Origin: Bacteroidia bacterium
GTDB taxonomy: Bacteria; Bacteroidota; Bacteroidia; Flavobacteriales; Flavobacteriaceae
Direction of reading: 5' to 3'
Assembly (NCBI GenBank): GCA_030425715.1
Contig: JAUIAA010000112.1
Span: forward strand, 1-7,029
DNA length: 7,029 bases
Shown: positions 1 to 5,388 of the stretch, piece by piece
Numbering within the stretch: the first letter of the stretch is position 1
Layout of the letters: each line of letters starts with the position of its first letter
The notes under the pieces: generated by a model
Told to the model about the DNA's origin: nothing
What the model saw: the letters and a program-made list of their open reading frames with translations, nothing else
Databases searched by the model: none
Program-made: the position numbers and the translations under genes

Positions 1-284
1 ACTTGTAAAATCCTATTTAGGTTTTTATTGTACTGCCTTTTGTTTACCAAAGGATCGGTAACATTTGGTGTAGTAACTTCTAAAGAAAAATCTTCAGCTT
101 CTCGATCTAGGTTGTGTTCTACATGGCGACTAATTCTTATGCATTCGCTTAGCGGAACTCCTGTATCTCCATCTACAACTACTAAAATACTATTTTCTGC
201 ACCTATATTCCAATCTATTAAAAATAAGGCTTCATTCTCGGCAATTGCCTCTTCTATCAGCTCCTGTACCCTTGTTTTATTCAT
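1..284 (-). CDS. rimP: Ribosome maturation factor RimP, 3' end cut by window edge
   Basis: RimP helps assemble the 30S ribosomal subunit in the cytoplasm. Reading the minus strand from the ATG at 284-282 gives 94 complete codons with no stop before the window edge. Family signatures are visible: FLIDW (21-25), VDGDTGV (37-43), the ISR...LDRE stretch (51-62), DFSLEV (65-70), then PLVNKRQY and a KN pair (78-88). RimP proteins are usually about 150 residues, so roughly the last third is missing, including most of the C-terminal SH3-like domain. The ATG is preceded by an A-rich stretch and no Shine-Dalgarno, as is usual in Bacteroidota. In this phylum rimP normally heads a rimP-nusA-infB operon; those genes would lie off the left edge and cannot be seen. 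The identification rests on recognised motifs and is firm. Confidence 0.93.
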   Translation of the reverse strand, partial: MNKTRVQELIEEAIAENEALFLIDWNIGAENSILVVVDGDTGVPLSECIRISRHVEHNLDREAEDFSLEVTTPNVTDPLVNKRQYNKNLNRILQ

Positions 285-294
285 TTTTTCGTAT

Positions 295-320
295 AAAAAG
301 AGGGGACTTTCCGTCCCCTC
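295..320 (-). terminator. Terminator-like hairpin in the rimP leader
   Basis: A perfect 8-bp stem, GAGGGGAC/GTCCCCTC (300-307 with 313-320), closes a 5-nt loop. On the minus strand it is followed at once by five T's (299-295). It has intrinsic-terminator form only on the minus strand, since no T-run follows it on the plus strand. It lies between the rimP promoter and the rimP ATG, 10 bp before the start codon, so it would act as an attenuator, a pause site or a translational control hairpin rather than as the end of an upstream gene. No gene reads into it from the right on this strand. I see no alternative antiterminator pairing in the short leader. Confidence 0.7.
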
Positions 321-348
321 CAAATCAAAATCGTCGTAAATTTCGATG

Positions 349-381
349 CAAATATAGTAATTCCTTTGATAATGACAAAAA
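349..381 (-). promoter_or_regulatory. Predicted rimP promoter (Bacteroidota type)
   Basis: On the minus strand TTTTTG (381-376) is followed after 19 bp by TATATTTG (356-349), matching the TTG-N17-23-TAnnTTTG consensus of Bacteroidota housekeeping promoters. The transcript would start near 340-345, giving a leader of about 60 nt that contains the GC-rich hairpin at 300-320. It lies in the 155-bp gap divergent from the universal stress gene. Confidence 0.72.
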
Positions 382-439
382 TCATAATCTATTTAAAGTA
401 TATTTCTTAACTTTATAATCCACCTTAAAATTTGTTACT

Positions 440-1285
440 ATGAAACGAATATTAGTTCCTATAGATTTTTCTAAAGAAGCAGAAAATGCTGCCAAGGCTG
501 CGGCATCTATTGCAAAAAAAACTGGAAGTGAAATTTATCTCTTACACATGCTTGAACTCCCTGTTAGTACTATTGACCCTGCCGAAATGGGAGCCATAAG
601 TAGAGAACCTCAAATTATTTACTTTATGCAACTGGCGCATAAACGTTTTGAGAAGTTTAAAAGCCTGCCTTTTTTTGAAGGAATAAAAGTAATTGAATCT
701 GTTCAGTTTCAACAAACCTTTTCGGGAATTATTGACGAAAGTAAAAAACAAAATATTGATTTGATTGTTATGGGCTCTCAAGGTGCATCAGGCTTACAAG
801 AGATGTTTATTGGATCAAATACTGAAAAAGTGGTTCGTAGATCGGATGTTCCTGTATTGGTAATCAAAAGTGATATTGAGGAATTTGTTGTGGATCAAAT
901 GGTCTTTGCCTCTGATTTTACCAAAGAAAACGAATATTCTTTTAAAAATGTACTAGAAATTGTAGATTTATTTGATGCAAAACTGCATTTACTATATGTA
1001 AATACCATTCATAATTTTAGTACCACAAAAGCAATAGAAGAGCGTATGGATCATTTTATTGAAAAATTTAATATGCCTCCTTATACCAAGGTAATTTACA
1101 ATGATGTTTCTATTGAAAAAGGTATTTTAAGTTATGCTAGAGACATAGATGCTGATTTAATTGCCTTAAACACACATGGTAGAAGTGGTTTATCGCAGCT
1201 GTTTAATGGTAGTATTGGTTTAGAATTAACCAATCACGCTCTACGGCCAGTGATAACTTTTAAAATAAATAAAGACAATCATTAA
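440..1285 (+). CDS. Tandem-domain universal stress protein (UspA family)
   Basis: This is a cytoplasmic, probably nucleotide-binding, stress-response protein of 281 residues with two Usp domains (about 1-145 and 150-276). Domain 1 begins KRILVPIDFS and ends with the ATP-binding pattern G-x2-G-x9-G-S (G112, G115, G125, S126) followed by VPVLVIKS. Domain 2 begins MVFASDFT and ends NTHGRSG...NGS (244-258), where the first glycine of the pattern is Asn244. The second site may therefore be weakened. The length is typical of tandem UspA proteins in Flavobacteriia. The ATG at 440 is preceded by an A/T-rich stretch. Only imperfect -7 boxes are seen upstream (TATATTTC at 399-406, TAACTTTA at 408-415), with no matching -33 element, so no promoter is called. 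It is transcribed divergently from rimP as a single gene and ends at the palindromic terminator. The ligand and the specific stress role cannot be read from sequence. Confidence 0.92.
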   Translation: MKRILVPIDFSKEAENAAKAAASIAKKTGSEIYLLHMLELPVSTIDPAEMGAISREPQIIYFMQLAHKRFEKFKSLPFFEGIKVIESVQFQQTFSGIIDESKKQNIDLIVMGSQGASGLQEMFIGSNTEKVVRRSDVPVLVIKSDIEEFVVDQMVFASDFTKENEYSFKNVLEIVDLFDAKLHLLYVNTIHNFSTTKAIEERMDHFIEKFNMPPYTKVIYNDVSIEKGILSYARDIDADLIALNTHGRSGLSQLFNGSIGLELTNHALRPVITFKINKDNH

Positions 1286-1289
1286 GCAT

Positions 1290-1322
1290 AAAAAAACTCT
1301 TGAAAATTTTCAAGAGTTTTTT
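1290..1322. terminator. Bidirectional intrinsic terminator between convergent genes
   Basis: A perfect 32-bp palindrome (arms 1291-1306 and 1307-1322) has the core CTCTTGAAAA/TTTTCAAGAG flanked by A6 on the left and T6 on the right. The practical structure is a stem of about 8-10 bp with a short A/T loop. The plus strand has a six-T tail for the stress gene, whose stop is only 5-7 bp upstream. The minus strand has a seven-T tail (1296-1290) for the YegP-like gene ending at 1347. Confidence 0.85.
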
Positions 1323-1346
1323 GTACTTCTAACTTAATAGAATTTT

Positions 1347-1673
1347 TTAGACTTCTACCAATTCTGCATCTGGAGCATTGGTTTTAACCGAAGCAATTCC
1401 GTTTTCCATTCCTGCGGCAGAAGCATACATTTGGCTCGTACCAATTACTTGACCATTTGATGATTTGATATTAAAATAATCTTTTCCGCTTGACGATTGC
1501 AATCGTTCATACATGCTGTCGTCTTGTGAATTTTTTCTAACCGATTCAACACCATTTAAACAGCTAGCTTTAGCCTTATAACCTTGACTTGATAAAATGT
1601 TTTGTCCATTACTTGCTACAAGACGGAATCTAAACCCATCACTATTATCTGTGTAAATTTCAAATTTTGCCAT
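1347..1673 (-). CDS. YegP family (DUF1508) two-repeat small protein
   Basis: This 108-residue protein is built from two DUF1508 repeats, at about 1-50 and 55-103. Repeat 1 shows FRFRLVASNGQNIL, then SQGY and GVESVRKN. Repeat 2 shows YFNIKSSNGQVIG, then SQMY and NGIASVKTNA. The internal repeat, the SQxY and G(V/I)xSV(R/K)xN motifs and the length all match E. coli YegP and its relatives. The fold in this family is a small alpha/beta tandem repeat and the biochemical role is not established; it is a soluble cytoplasmic protein with no signal peptide or membrane segment. It is a single gene convergent with the universal stress gene, sharing the terminator at 1290-1322. The ATG at 1673 follows an A/T-rich tract. 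A -7-like TATATTTA (1711-1704) lies upstream but lacks a TTG partner, so its promoter is uncertain. Confidence 0.93.
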   Translation of the reverse strand: MAKFEIYTDNSDGFRFRLVASNGQNILSSQGYKAKASCLNGVESVRKNSQDDSMYERLQSSSGKDYFNIKSSNGQVIGTSQMYASAAGMENGIASVKTNAPDAELVEV

Positions 1674-1741
1674 TGATTTATATTTTTTATTGGATTATTT
1701 GGATAAATATAAAAAAATAATTTCACTTAATAGGCTAAGTT

Positions 1742-1800
1742 TGTCTGCCATATTTACCAACTGTTATGAAACTGTTAAGTTTTTGTAAACCAACCTGTTC
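1742..1800. repeat. Helically phased CTGTTA-like direct repeats
   Basis: AACTGTTA occurs exactly twice, at 1759-1766 and 1770-1777, with an 11-bp period. Weaker copies continue in phase: TTTTGTAA at 1781-1788 and ACCTGTTC at 1793-1800. The TGT cores therefore fall at 1762, 1773, 1784 and 1796, with another at 1742. Spacings of 11, 11 and 12 bp place them on one face of the DNA, and the last ends just before the -33 element of the small-ORF promoter. This resembles an activator or operator array, but the region is A/T-rich and chance is possible. No binding protein can be named. Confidence 0.35.
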
Positions 1801-1808
1801 TTTGGTTT
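1787..1808. repeat. 7-bp inverted repeat overlapping a -33 element
   Basis: AAACCAA (1787-1793) and TTGGTTT (1802-1808) form a perfect 7-bp inverted repeat around an 8-bp centre. The right arm contains the TTTG that serves as the putative -33 element of the small-ORF promoter, so a protein bound here would compete with or contact RNA polymerase. A weak terminator is also possible, since T's follow on the plus strand, but no gene runs into it from the left. Confidence 0.3.
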
Positions 1809-1834
1809 TTCTTTAGAATTTAAACATAAATTTG
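1801..1834 (+). promoter_or_regulatory. Predicted promoter for the small plus-strand ORF
   Basis: TTTG (1801-1804) is followed after 22 bp by TAAATTTG (1827-1834), an exact TAnnTTTG -7 element at a spacing within the 17-23 bp range for Bacteroidota promoters. The transcript would start near 1838-1842. It points away from the YegP-like gene and toward the small ORF at 1848, and no annotated larger gene lies on this strand downstream, so it supports a real short transcript here. Confidence 0.5.
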
Positions 1835-1847
1835 CACTAAAATTAAA

Positions 1848-1982
1848 ATGGAAGAAGTCATGCTAAAAAAACACATTGCAACACAAGAATTGGTAAATAC
1901 GTTTTTACAAAAACTAGAGGAGAGAAAGAAAAATAGACAATGGCAACGTAGAAAAGTTGATTTGTGTAAACCAAGATTATAA
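1848..1982 (+). CDS. Small basic ORF, 44 codons, unknown function
   Basis: I do not recognise this protein. The ATG at 1848 opens a 44-codon frame beginning MEEVMLKKHIATQ and ending KVDLCKPRL before a TAA. The product would be strongly basic (12 Lys/Arg against 6 Asp/Glu) and probably mostly helical, with the charged stretch LEERKKNRQWQRRK at 23-36 that could bind nucleic acid or a partner. A second possible start, Met5 at 1860, has GGAAGAAG just upstream and would leave a leader of about 20 nt, so the true start may be there. Support comes from the well-placed promoter at 1801-1834 and from the lack of any better gene in this 400-bp stretch. An opposing minus-strand frame of 63 codons overlaps it but has only a low-complexity hydrophobic translation and no promoter. 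The frame continues open after the TAA (see 1983-2066), so this may be an intact small protein or the front of a broken one. Confidence 0.42.
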   Translation: MEEVMLKKHIATQELVNTFLQKLEERKKNRQWQRRKVDLCKPRL

Positions 1983-2066
1983 TCACAAAATATTGTGAAT
2001 TTAGATTATACTGAACAATTATACGAGATTGTGTTTTGGCAACAAACAAATTATTACAAAACCTAA
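1983..2066 (+). other. In-frame continuation after the TAA, possible second peptide or broken 3' half
   Basis: Directly after the stop at 1980-1982 the same frame stays open for 27 codons: SQNIVNLDYTEQLYEIVFWQ, then QTNYYKT and a TAA at 2064-2066. Its composition (Tyr, Trp, Glu, Gln) looks more protein-like than random A/T-rich DNA, and the stop falls 6 bp before the convergent stop of the desaturase-type gene at 2073. A GTG at 1995 could start a separate 23-residue peptide. The alternatives are a 71-codon gene disrupted by a nonsense mutation, two coupled small ORFs, stop readthrough, or chance. No terminator hairpin is seen at its end. Confidence 0.25.
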
Positions 2067-2072
2067 AATTAC

Positions 2073-3059
2073 TTAATTCTTATTTTTTAAATATTCTGTA
2101 CGTACCACTTTTGCCGTTTTATGATTGCCTTCATGATGCCATCCAGGAGGCATTACTATATACAGCAGTTTATTTTTTATTCCTGGGGCTTTTAGCACAT
2201 CTTTAAACAATGCTATGATTTCACCAAAATAAACATCCATAAAATTACCTGAATTCATTTCGCGAGTAATACCATATTCAATTTTTACATTAGCATCTTC
2301 ATTTTGAAAAGTACCAAAAACTTTATCCCAAATATTGAGTAAATTACAGAAATTCGTATCCATGTATAATGGGTTTCTAGCATGGTGCACTCTATGGTGT
2401 GATGGCGTTAGTATTATTTTATTCAAAAAACCTAGTCTTCCATCTTTTATTAAGTTTTCTCCAACATGTATAAAAGCACCATAAGTACCATCAATAAACA
2501 TAATTAAAAAAAGTAATTCTGGTTTTACACCTAACAATATACATACCGTAGTTCTTATAGTATCGGCATAGGGTGCTTCTAAAAAAAAGTGGGCATGTGT
2601 TACGGATAAATTCATATTTTCTGGGGCATGATGGGTAGAATGCAAACACCAAAATAATCTAATTTTATGTCCAAAATAATGGTAAATAAAATGTCCAAAT
2701 TCCCAAACTACATAGCCATATACAAACCAATACCAAGTATTTCCTGTTTGAAATGGTGCATATTTTTGAAACAAACCTATACAAAATGTTACCATAGCTA
2801 TGGCAATAAATCTTCCTATAAACCTATTAAAGAGATAAATTAAAAAATTTACTTTATACACTTTTAGTTGCGGTTTTTTGTAAATAAGGCCTAAAATAAA
2901 CTCAAGGAGCAACAACAAAGGTATAATAGGATAAATTAAAGAAACTACTCCATCATAAGTGGTAAAAATGCTATAATCTCCTGCTTGTAAAATCTCTAAA
3001 GCTTTAGAAACACCAAAAAAATTAAGCAATTCGTGGTAAAAAGTTTTCAATATTTCCAT
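2073..3059 (-). CDS. Fatty acid hydroxylase/sterol desaturase superfamily membrane protein
   Basis: This is a predicted integral-membrane di-iron oxygenase that hydroxylates or desaturates a lipid-type substrate. I start it at the ATG at 3059 (328 residues), because the longer frame from 3161 would run through the terminator of the upstream operon. The three histidine clusters of the superfamily are present: HFIYH (123-127, with H131), HSTHH (140-144) and HHRVHH (221-226). Extra conserved-looking histidines are at 155, 157 and 198. Hydrophobic segments lie at about 37-60, 76-98, 108-121 and 171-189. The order HX3H, HX2HH, HX2HH and the motif HHAPENMNLS recall the sterol-desaturase-like/alkylglycerol-monooxygenase branch. 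The substrate (sterol, carotenoid, fatty acid or ether lipid) cannot be decided from sequence. It appears to be its own transcription unit; no convincing -33/-7 pair is visible between the terminator and the start. Confidence 0.88.
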   Translation of the reverse strand: MEILKTFYHELLNFFGVSKALEILQAGDYSIFTTYDGVVSLIYPIIPLLLLLEFILGLIYKKPQLKVYKVNFLIYLFNRFIGRFIAIAMVTFCIGLFQKYAPFQTGNTWYWFVYGYVVWEFGHFIYHYFGHKIRLFWCLHSTHHAPENMNLSVTHAHFFLEAPYADTIRTTVCILLGVKPELLFLIMFIDGTYGAFIHVGENLIKDGRLGFLNKIILTPSHHRVHHARNPLYMDTNFCNLLNIWDKVFGTFQNEDANVKIEYGITREMNSGNFMDVYFGEIIALFKDVLKAPGIKNKLLYIVMPPGWHHEGNHKTAKVVRTEYLKNKN

Positions 3060-3118
3060 ATAAAAAAATTTGCGACAAGGTACTAAATAAATCGAGGTTA
3101 ATTTATAGTATCTGGCAT

Positions 3119-3149
3119 AAAAAAAGCCTAACAAATATTTGCTAGGCTT
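3119..3149 (-). terminator. Intrinsic terminator of the amylase-GH97 operon
   Basis: On the minus strand AAGCCTAGCAAA pairs with TTTGTTAGGCTT (3149-3124), a 12-bp stem with one G-T pair, followed by a run of seven T's (3125-3119). It lies about 62 bp after the GH97 stop and 60 bp before the ATG of the hydroxylase-type gene, so it ends the glycosidase transcript and separates the two units. The left flank has no A-to-T symmetry that would make it strong on the plus strand. Confidence 0.85.
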
Positions 3150-3211
3150 CCAATTTACCAACTCAATTTAACAACCTCAAAATTATTTAAAAGTTTTGTG
3201 ATTTAATAACA

Positions 3212-5365
3212 TTATAGTTTTTGCAATCCTTTTCTGTTATTTTTTTCTGCCAAAACCAAGCTAATGGCATAACCGCCTCCTGGTGCACTTAATTGTTCCA
3301 ATTTAGATTTATTAGTTACCAAAACTTTGCGAACAGTATAAGCTTGAGGATTGGTTTTATAATGCGCCTCTTTTGCATCGGCATAAATGGTTGCCACATA
3401 GATTTTGTTAGGTTCTAAAAAGTGGAATGAAATTTTAGATATTCTAGGAGTCGTGCCATTTATATTTCCTATAAACCAGTGTTCTGAGTTTTTATCTTTT
3501 CTGGCAATTGTAACATAAGCTCCTGGTTCTGCTTCTAAATATTTACTTATTTCCCAGTCTAAAGCCACATCTTTTATAAACTGAAAAGCATCTGGGAAGC
3601 GCTCGTAATTTTCGGGCAAATCTGCTGCCATTTGTAACGGACTATACATGGTAACATACAATGCCAGTTGGTTTGCAATAGTACTGTTTACATGCGAATG
3701 ATTTTCTGGATTCAATTTACTCAAATCCATTTCAAAAATCCCTGGGGTATAATCCATCGGTCCTCCTTTTAACCTCGTAAATGGTAAAATGGTAACATGA
3801 TTTGGCTTAGAGCCGCCAAAAGATTGGTATTCTGTACCTCGTGCAGATTCGTTACTAATTAAATTAGGGTAAGTTCTACTAATCCCTGTTGGTCTCACTG
3901 CCTCATGTGCATTGACCATTATTTTGTATTTAGCTGCTTTTTCTAAAGCATATTGGTAATGGTTTACTATCCATTGGTTGTAGTGATTTTCTCCTCTAGG
4001 CAAAATATCACCTACATAGCCGCTTTTTACTGCAGGATAATCATATTTATTCATAAACTGGTATGCAGTATCTAAATGCCTCTCATAATTTCGTACCGAA
4101 GAAGAGGTTTCATGGTGCATAATCATCGCAACTCCTTTACTTTTAGCATAATCTCGAATCTCTTCCACATCAAAATCAGGGTACGGTGTTACAAAATCGA
4201 AAACATCATCTTTTAAATGTCCAAACCAATCTTCCCAGCCAATATTCCAGCCTTCTACCAATACGCCATCAAAATTATTTTTAGCAGCAAAATCTATATA
4301 TTCTTTTACATGTGCCGTTGTTGCTCCGTGTTTTCCATTTGGTTTTGCCTTGGAATAATCGGTTACTCCTAATTTTACAGTAGGAAAATCATTAGTATAT
4401 GCCCAAGAACTTTTACCTGTAATCATTTCCCACCAAACGCCTATGTATTTCATAGGTTTTATCCAAGAAGTGTCTTCAATTTTACAAGGCTCATTTAAGT
4501 TTAAGGTAAGGTTTGAAGCTAAAATATCTCTTGCATCATCACTGGCAATTACCGTACGCCACGGGGTGGAAAACGGGGCTTGGATATAGCCTTTATCACC
4601 ATTAGCATCAGGGGTTAACCACGATTCAAAAGTTAGTTTTTCTGTATCTAAATTTAAATGCATGCATGCATAATTTAACAGGGCTGCTTCATGTATGTTG
4701 ATATAAATGCCATCTTCTGTTTTCATTTGTAACGAAGTTTGCACTCCTGTAGAAGAAAATGATTTTTGCGATAAATTTGCAGTACGCGATTTTTCCATCA
4801 ATCCTTTTATTTCAGAAAGTTTTGATTTTGTATAATCATACTCTTGCGTATCATAGTCTCCAGGTATCCAAAACGCAGTATGATCTCCTGCCATGGCAAA
4901 TTGTGTTTTTTCTTCTTTGATTACAAAATAAGTGAGGTTTTTCTGACTTGGAAATTCGTAACGAAACCCAAGTCCATCATCAAACAAACGAAAGCGCAGC
5001 ACTAACTTTCTTTGCGACTTTTTTTGTAAAAGAGTTACTGCCATTTCGTTATAATGATTTCTTATGCTACTAGCTTCTCCCCAAACTGGTTGCCAAACTT
5101 CATCAAAACTAGCATTTTCAGTACCTATTATGGTAAAATCATCTACAAAAGAAAATTTATCTTCTTTTAATTCTAATCCTAATTTACTAGGTAAAACAAT
5201 CGCTTTATCTTTATATTTTAACTGATAAATGGGAGTTCCTACTTTATTCAATGAAAAACTCAATTCAAATTCACCACCTGGCGATTTTAATTGCTGTGCG
5301 TTTGTAGTAAATGAAGCTCCCAATCCAATAACTAGAACCCAAATAATTATACTGTTTAATTTCAT
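3212..5365 (-). CDS. GH97 family glycosidase, SusB-like inverting alpha-glucosidase
   Basis: This enzyme probably releases glucose from starch-derived oligosaccharides in the periplasm. It has 717 residues, full length for GH97. A signal peptide (1-23, hydrophobic core IIIWVLVIGLGA, predicted cut at TNA-QQ, no lipobox cysteine) is followed by the N-terminal beta-sandwich (about 25-295), a (beta/alpha)8 barrel (about 300-575) and a C-terminal beta domain (about 600-712). The catalytic pattern is that of the inverting branch typified by Bacteroides SusB. MHHET carries E419 and NAHEA carries E488, the two base positions (E439 and E508 in SusB). ESARGTE carries E506 and E512 (calcium ligand and acid, E526 and E532 in SusB). 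All four keep SusB spacing at a constant offset of -20. DTQEY (172-176) may supply the N-terminal calcium ligand. It lies 23 bp after the amylase gene, so the two are co-transcribed. There is no T9SS tail, consistent with a periplasmic location. The SusB residue numbers are from memory. Confidence 0.93.
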   Translation of the reverse strand: MKLNSIIIWVLVIGLGASFTTNAQQLKSPGGEFELSFSLNKVGTPIYQLKYKDKAIVLPSKLGLELKEDKFSFVDDFTIIGTENASFDEVWQPVWGEASSIRNHYNEMAVTLLQKKSQRKLVLRFRLFDDGLGFRYEFPSQKNLTYFVIKEEKTQFAMAGDHTAFWIPGDYDTQEYDYTKSKLSEIKGLMEKSRTANLSQKSFSSTGVQTSLQMKTEDGIYINIHEAALLNYACMHLNLDTEKLTFESWLTPDANGDKGYIQAPFSTPWRTVIASDDARDILASNLTLNLNEPCKIEDTSWIKPMKYIGVWWEMITGKSSWAYTNDFPTVKLGVTDYSKAKPNGKHGATTAHVKEYIDFAAKNNFDGVLVEGWNIGWEDWFGHLKDDVFDFVTPYPDFDVEEIRDYAKSKGVAMIMHHETSSSVRNYERHLDTAYQFMNKYDYPAVKSGYVGDILPRGENHYNQWIVNHYQYALEKAAKYKIMVNAHEAVRPTGISRTYPNLISNESARGTEYQSFGGSKPNHVTILPFTRLKGGPMDYTPGIFEMDLSKLNPENHSHVNSTIANQLALYVTMYSPLQMAADLPENYERFPDAFQFIKDVALDWEISKYLEAEPGAYVTIARKDKNSEHWFIGNINGTTPRISKISFHFLEPNKIYVATIYADAKEAHYKTNPQAYTVRKVLVTNKSKLEQLSAPGGGYAISLVLAEKNNRKGLQKL

Positions 5366-5388
5366 AATTTATATATTACCCGTAAATT

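Noticed and set aside
28..339. 103-codon plus-strand frame at the left edge
   Set aside because: It lies opposite rimP, whose minus-strand translation has clear family motifs. The plus translation is Ser/Lys-rich and matches nothing, and it runs through the rimP leader hairpin.
542..781. 79-codon minus-strand frame inside the stress gene
   Set aside because: Shadow frame opposite a well-supported UspA gene, with no recognisable product and no promoter.
1736..1743. TAAGTTTG on the plus strand as another promoter
   Set aside because: It matches the -7 consensus but has only an A-rich tract at the -33 position, and the promoter at 1801-1834 is better placed for the small ORF.
1858..2049. 63-codon minus-strand frame with a hydrophobic translation
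   Set aside because: It lies antisense to the small plus-strand ORF. Its Phe/Val/Ile/Tyr-rich sequence is what A/T-rich antisense gives, and no -33/-7 pair precedes it. A small membrane peptide cannot be fully excluded.
3178..3185. TAATTTTG, a -7-like box on the minus strand after the GH97 stop
   Set aside because: There is no TTG 17-23 bp upstream, and a transcript from here would meet the terminator at 3149-3119 before the hydroxylase gene. Probably a chance match in A/T-rich DNA.
4660..4672. ATGCATGCATGC-like self-complementary run
   Set aside because: It lies inside the GH97 coding sequence, where it encodes ordinary residues of the N-terminal domain; no regulatory context.
5366..5388. 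Weak inverted repeat (AATTTA/TAAATT) between the amylase and GH97 genes
   Set aside because: Six A/T pairs with an 11-bp loop and no T-run are too weak for a terminator. The genes are better read as co-transcribed.
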